Shown here: one piece after another, positions 61,021-64,000 of the stretch
How the letters are laid out: the number at the start of each line of letters is the position of its first letter
How positions within the stretch are numbered: position 1 is the first letter of the stretch
Notes under the pieces: generated by a model
The model's database searches: none
Told to the model about the DNA's origin: nothing
What the model saw: the letters and a program-made list of their open reading frames with translations, nothing else
Translations under genes and position numbers: made by a program
Assembly (NCBI GenBank): GCA_900316995.1
Contig: ONEZ01000002.1
Span: forward strand, 1-64,000
From: an uncultured Bacteroidales bacterium
Lineage (GTDB): Bacteria; Bacteroidota; Bacteroidia; Bacteroidales; Paludibacteraceae
Length of the DNA stretch: 64,000 bases
Direction: 5' to 3'

Positions 61021-62526
61021 TCAAAATCTAACCTCAAAATACACCGCGGCAGTATGCGTGAGGTTTTGGTGGAGGAAGGCGGCGGTGTAGGCGGCTTTGA
61101 GGGTGAGCGCCCAGTGGGGTTTGGGAGCGTAGGTGAGGCTTAGGGAGAGGCCGGCATCGCCGTGGCTGCGTGAGAGCTGATTGAAGGTCTGGCGCACCGG
61201 CTGGTTCCAAAGTGTGGGCTCGCCTATGTTCATGTAGCTGTGAAGCGCCGCATTGTATGATGCGTGGACGGCGGTCTCAATAATCCACTTTGGCAGCACT
61301 GCCATGTATGTGGCTTCTATGTTATTTGTCAGATGATTGAGTTCCTGAAGGTATGACGGATGGAAGTATGACTCCGTAAAGAATCTATACCCAATCTTAT
61401 ATGTTAGCGTAAAGCGGTTTATTCCTCTTGTAAAACCGTAGTTTGCCGCCAAGCAGCCAAACGCCTGCTGCATTCCGTACTGGCGGATGGAGCCTATAAG
61501 CGGATAGATATTGTCCGCCGCATCTCCAAAAATATTTTCAACTCCGGCTCTGTTTACATATCCGCCTTGCAGCCCCACAGAGCTGAAACGGCTTCCCATA
61601 ATAAAGTGATATGAGAGGTCTGCGTAGGCAGCGTGCTCACGGCTCTCTGACATGGGCAGGTTATTTAGCGTGGAAATTATATTGGTATAAGATGAATATC
61701 TGTAGTTTACGGCGGAGTTCCATCCTGCGCTGAGGCTGAGCAGTGCTGCGTCGGCTTCTGCGCTGTACCCATTATAGACGGTTGAGGTGTTGCTGCCGTC
61801 AAAACGCACATACCTGTTGCCAAGCCCTGTAAGGTGTACCACGTTTGGCGTGCCCTTTTCACTATAGAACTTCAGAATGTTGCTTTGGTTATATATGCCT
61901 GCGCCTACATGCACGCCAATGCGCATGGAATCATTTATGCCGTATGATGTAGCCACTTTTACGTTAAGGTCTGAGACTATGTTCTTGGGGCGTGGATCTA
62001 CACGGCGTGCCTCTATGGTGGCTCTGTAGGCTGCCTCGGCGGCGATGTCAAATTTGTGCGGCAGACGGACGTTAAAGCCACCGCTTATCTTGTAACTTTG
62101 GGTTGAGAGGTCTCCGCCCACGCTGTCCGCCATGACGTATGGTGCCAGACGCATATAGTCAGAGGTCTCGCTAAACTGCATATTGCGAATTTTGCCTCTT
62201 GTATATGATGCACCTCCCCACACAGCCCCCTTGTTAAACAGCTGGAAAGAGCTGACCGCCACATCGCCGCCTACATAACCGGAACCCTCCTGTGGAATCA
62301 CTGCCACTTTTTGTGTGCTGTATAGAAAATCCATACCTACATTTGTAAGGCTGTGGCTGTAGCGGTAGCCTCTGTGAGAAGTGTTCTCATAGACCATGCT
62401 GAACAGACGTTTGCTATCAGTGTGCTCATTTGCCGCAATACGTTGTATCACAGCCGTGCTGTCTGCGGCATGGCATACGGTCTCCAAGGCAAGCATAATA
62501 GTTAATATGTAACTCTCAATTCTCAA
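61021..62526 (-). CDS. DUF6850-like outer-membrane beta-barrel protein
   Basis: This protein of about 501 residues has a hydrophobic start (ILTIMLALETVCHA) that looks like a signal peptide, then long runs of barrel strands with aromatic ends (TSHRGYRYSHSLTNVGMDFLY, VWGGASYTRGKIRNM, HAAYADLSYHFIMGSRFSSVG) and a terminal Phe (YFEVRF). It resembles DUF6850 barrels of Bacteroidota. The frame opens only at a TTG (62524-62526) that lies within a short heptamer repeat; the first ATG is ten codons later. Either TTG is used or the start has been altered. It follows the TonB-dependent receptor gene by about 80 bp, with a REP-like repeat in the gap, and is likely its partner. Confidence 0.8.
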   Translation of the reverse strand: MRIESYILTIMLALETVCHAADSTAVIQRIAANEHTDSKRLFSMVYENTSHRGYRYSHSLTNVGMDFLYSTQKVAVIPQEGSGYVGGDVAVSSFQLFNKGAVWGGASYTRGKIRNMQFSETSDYMRLAPYVMADSVGGDLSTQSYKISGGFNVRLPHKFDIAAEAAYRATIEARRVDPRPKNIVSDLNVKVATSYGINDSMRIGVHVGAGIYNQSNILKFYSEKGTPNVVHLTGLGNRYVRFDGSNTSTVYNGYSAEADAALLSLSAGWNSAVNYRYSSYTNIISTLNNLPMSESREHAAYADLSYHFIMGSRFSSVGLQGGYVNRAGVENIFGDAADNIYPLIGSIRQYGMQQAFGCLAANYGFTRGINRFTLTYKIGYRFFTESYFHPSYLQELNHLTNNIEATYMAVLPKWIIETAVHASYNAALHSYMNIGEPTLWNQPVRQTFNQLSRSHGDAGLSLSLTYAPKPHWALTLKAAYTAAFLHQNLTHTAAVYFEVRF

Positions 62527-62529
62527 TTA
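62507..62529. repeat. Short CTCAATT heptamer repeat at the DUF6850 start
   Basis: Two full CTCAATT units and partial ones overlap the presumed start codon on the minus strand. The motif class is that of the arrays at 3670 and 53626. Confidence 0.6.
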
Positions 62530-62567
62530 TTCACTAACGTTCATCAATACATCTCAACCCTCCATTC

Positions 62568-62600
62568 ATTTCGAGATCCTTCGTTTCACTCAGGATGACG
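62568..62600. repeat. REP-like CTGAG repeat, copy 4 (minus orientation)
   Basis: Read on the minus strand it is CGTCATCCTGAGTGAAACG then AAGGATCTCGAAATG, matching copy 3 at 41093. It sits between the receptor and the DUF6850 gene. Confidence 0.75.
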
Positions 62601-62607
62601 TAGATGT

Positions 62608-64000
62608 TTAAATTTTCACCGTCATCTCCATCCCAAAATATGGTGATACGCTACGACGTATCAAAATTCCGTTTCTCTCAAAATCTGGTGTTATGTTGAT
62701 AATCTTGTTTACAAACATGGATATAACAAACCACTTGCCTATGTTTTTTGTAACCTTAAAGTTAAAATAAACGGCTGGCGGCACAGTGTAACGTTCAAAT
62801 GATGCAGGGTTTATGTTGCGTACAAGCTGCTTGAGCACGGGATTCTCCTCCACATCCTTGTCAGTGAACTCATGAAGCGAGCCGTCTTTGTAGCTCAGGT
62901 AGTGCGTGGGCCTTCCGTCTTGGAACAGACGCTGGGTTGACACGTACCACATAGCTTGCATCGATGTTGTGAAAATTAGCCCCCACTTAGGTATCTGCGT
63001 GTCAAACAGCAGGTTAGTGGATAACTGCTCGTTTATGCGCCCGTCGTCCGTTACATAGAGCCCCACATACATATCGCTGAGCGGAGTGTTGTCAATCACA
63101 GCAGAGACAGGGTAGTACATAGGCTGGCTGTTCCTGTAAGTGCTTCTGAACCATGCACCGCTGAACTTTATAGACGTGCATAGCGGCTTTATACGCACAG
63201 ATGTGAACTCAAACTCCACGCCCATCTTGTCCTGCTCACTTCCGTTTGTCACATAGCTGTAGCCGTCAAGTTTCCGCACCACGGTATATGGAATCTTTGT
63301 AAGGTCTGGCTTGTCTGTCAGCTTTGAGTCCTCAATCACAGATGCGTCATATTTTTTGTATTCATACACACCGTAGTTGTTTGACTGCCTGAACCCCGAT
63401 GTCATTTTCTCATTAAAATAGCTGAGCCACAGACGGTTGCCAGCAAGGTCAAAGTCAGCCCTCACCTCCCACTTCATGTTACGAGCCGGTGCCAGATTAT
63501 AGTTTGTAATATTCTGGCAGTAGCTTATAATGTTATAGCGGCTGTACTTCTCAGGGTGAGACTGGCTGTAATAGCCAAGCTGAATAATGTCAATATACAC
63601 AGGGTCAGGGTAGAGCTGGCTCACCGTAGGCATACGGGTGGTGGAGCCTATTCCGGCAGAAATAGACACACTGTAATCCTCTTTTCTTCCAAAGTACGGC
63701 GATGTCCACTGAGCATTAAGGCGCGGGTCCCAGTACAGTTTTCCAGCCATGGCGTACTCTCTGTCAAGCCCTAACAGCCCTGTGGCTCTCACTCCGGCCC
63801 TAACATCAATGGTATGCCCGTTTATACGTGCTGTTAGCTGGTCTTGCAAGTAAAATGCAATGCTGTTCAGCGCAGGAATAGTGTTGTACGCCCTCGGCCT
63901 TGCACCCCAGCCAGACGATGAGAGCGGATGAGACATATCGTAGAGAGGTCCCTTGCCAAAGTTCTTTGACATGTCCCACTCAATGCCAGCCTTCACATGG
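62608..64000 (-). CDS. TonB-dependent receptor, C-terminal part
   Basis: The gene runs off the right edge; the frame is open to the window end, and about 464 residues of the barrel are visible. The strands are typical of TonB-dependent receptors (IAFYLQDQLTARINGHTIDVRAGVRA, YSVSISAGIGSTTRMPTVSQLYPDP, WEVRADFDLAGNRLWLSYFNEKM, VYFNFKVTKNIGKWFVISMFVNKIIN), and the end YFGMEMTVKI has barrel periodicity. Plug and TonB box lie beyond the window. The substrate is unknown. With the DUF6850 barrel and the DUF4876-like lipoprotein it forms a set often seen together in this phylum, which suggests uptake of a metal complex or another scarce nutrient. Confidence 0.88.
   Translation of the reverse strand, partial: HVKAGIEWDMSKNFGKGPLYDMSHPLSSSGWGARPRAYNTIPALNSIAFYLQDQLTARINGHTIDVRAGVRATGLLGLDREYAMAGKLYWDPRLNAQWTSPYFGRKEDYSVSISAGIGSTTRMPTVSQLYPDPVYIDIIQLGYYSQSHPEKYSRYNIISYCQNITNYNLAPARNMKWEVRADFDLAGNRLWLSYFNEKMTSGFRQSNNYGVYEYKKYDASVIEDSKLTDKPDLTKIPYTVVRKLDGYSYVTNGSEQDKMGVEFEFTSVRIKPLCTSIKFSGAWFRSTYRNSQPMYYPVSAVIDNTPLSDMYVGLYVTDDGRINEQLSTNLLFDTQIPKWGLIFTTSMQAMWYVSTQRLFQDGRPTHYLSYKDGSLHEFTDKDVEENPVLKQLVRNINPASFERYTVPPAVYFNFKVTKNIGKWFVISMFVNKIINITPDFERNGILIRRSVSPYFGMEMTVKI

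Overview
The window looks like a chromosomal segment of a Bacteroidota bacterium, most likely order Bacteroidales. The evidence is type IX secretion (T9SS) cargo with type A and type B C-terminal sorting domains, PorP/SprF-family outer-membrane proteins, a GldF-GldG fusion, promoters of the TTTG-N19/20-TAnnTTTG type, no obvious Shine-Dalgarno sequences, and the carboxynorspermidine route to polyamines. Species cannot be assigned from the sequence alone. The window is cut inside purL on the left and inside a TonB-dependent receptor on the right.

Layout. 1-5.0 kb (minus): purL (partial, with an apparent frameshift), an unrecognised membrane-anchored protein with a propeller-like C-terminus, and a PagL-like outer-membrane barrel. 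5.0-9.4 kb (plus): gldF-gldG fusion, dnaN, and a DnaQ-like exonuclease. 9.4-38.7 kb (plus): three consecutive T9SS surface-protein cassettes. Each consists of one or two giant repeat proteins (1946, 1786, 3341 and 1519 aa) followed by a PorP/SprF protein of about 300 aa. The giant proteins are built from alternating SprB-like units and a roughly 85-residue YC...LSGS...GTG...ENPLP repeat. The upstream regions share a promoter module (three GTTAAA boxes at 22 and 15 bp, a -7 box and a stem-loop). 38.7-41.1 kb: carboxynorspermidine dehydrogenase and decarboxylase, the first starting 1 bp after the last porP/sprF stop codon. 41.2-43 kb: tRNA-Gly(GCC), tRNA-Leu(CAG), tRNA-Leu(GAG) and a CPA2 antiporter. 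43.1-48.7 kb: an MBG-repeat T9SS protein and an OmpA-family protein. 48.8-52 kb: a cobalamin riboswitch with its own terminator in front of a DASS-family carboxylate transporter and a porin-like protein. 52-57.4 kb (minus): T9SS protein, lipoprotein, PepSY-type membrane protein, ABC ATPase, ABC permease and a companion protein. 57.6-64 kb: a DUF4876-like lipoprotein (plus), an AlbA_2/Schlafen-type regulator flanked by helically phased repeats (plus), a DUF6850-like barrel (minus) and a TonB-dependent receptor (minus, partial).

How it fits together. The centre of the window is a surface-display locus. The giant cargo proteins are probably exported by the T9SS (core genes not in this window), and each cassette brings its own PorP/SprF partner, as SprF serves SprB. 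Shared promoter elements suggest the cassettes answer to one regulator. The B12 riboswitch unit suggests that carboxylate (perhaps succinate) transport rises when cobalamin is scarce, which would fit loss of methylmalonyl-CoA mutase activity. The right end looks like an envelope uptake locus of unknown substrate. Small intergenic repeats (a CTGAGCG-nnn-CGAAG palindrome family and TNTCAAY heptamer arrays) are scattered between genes.
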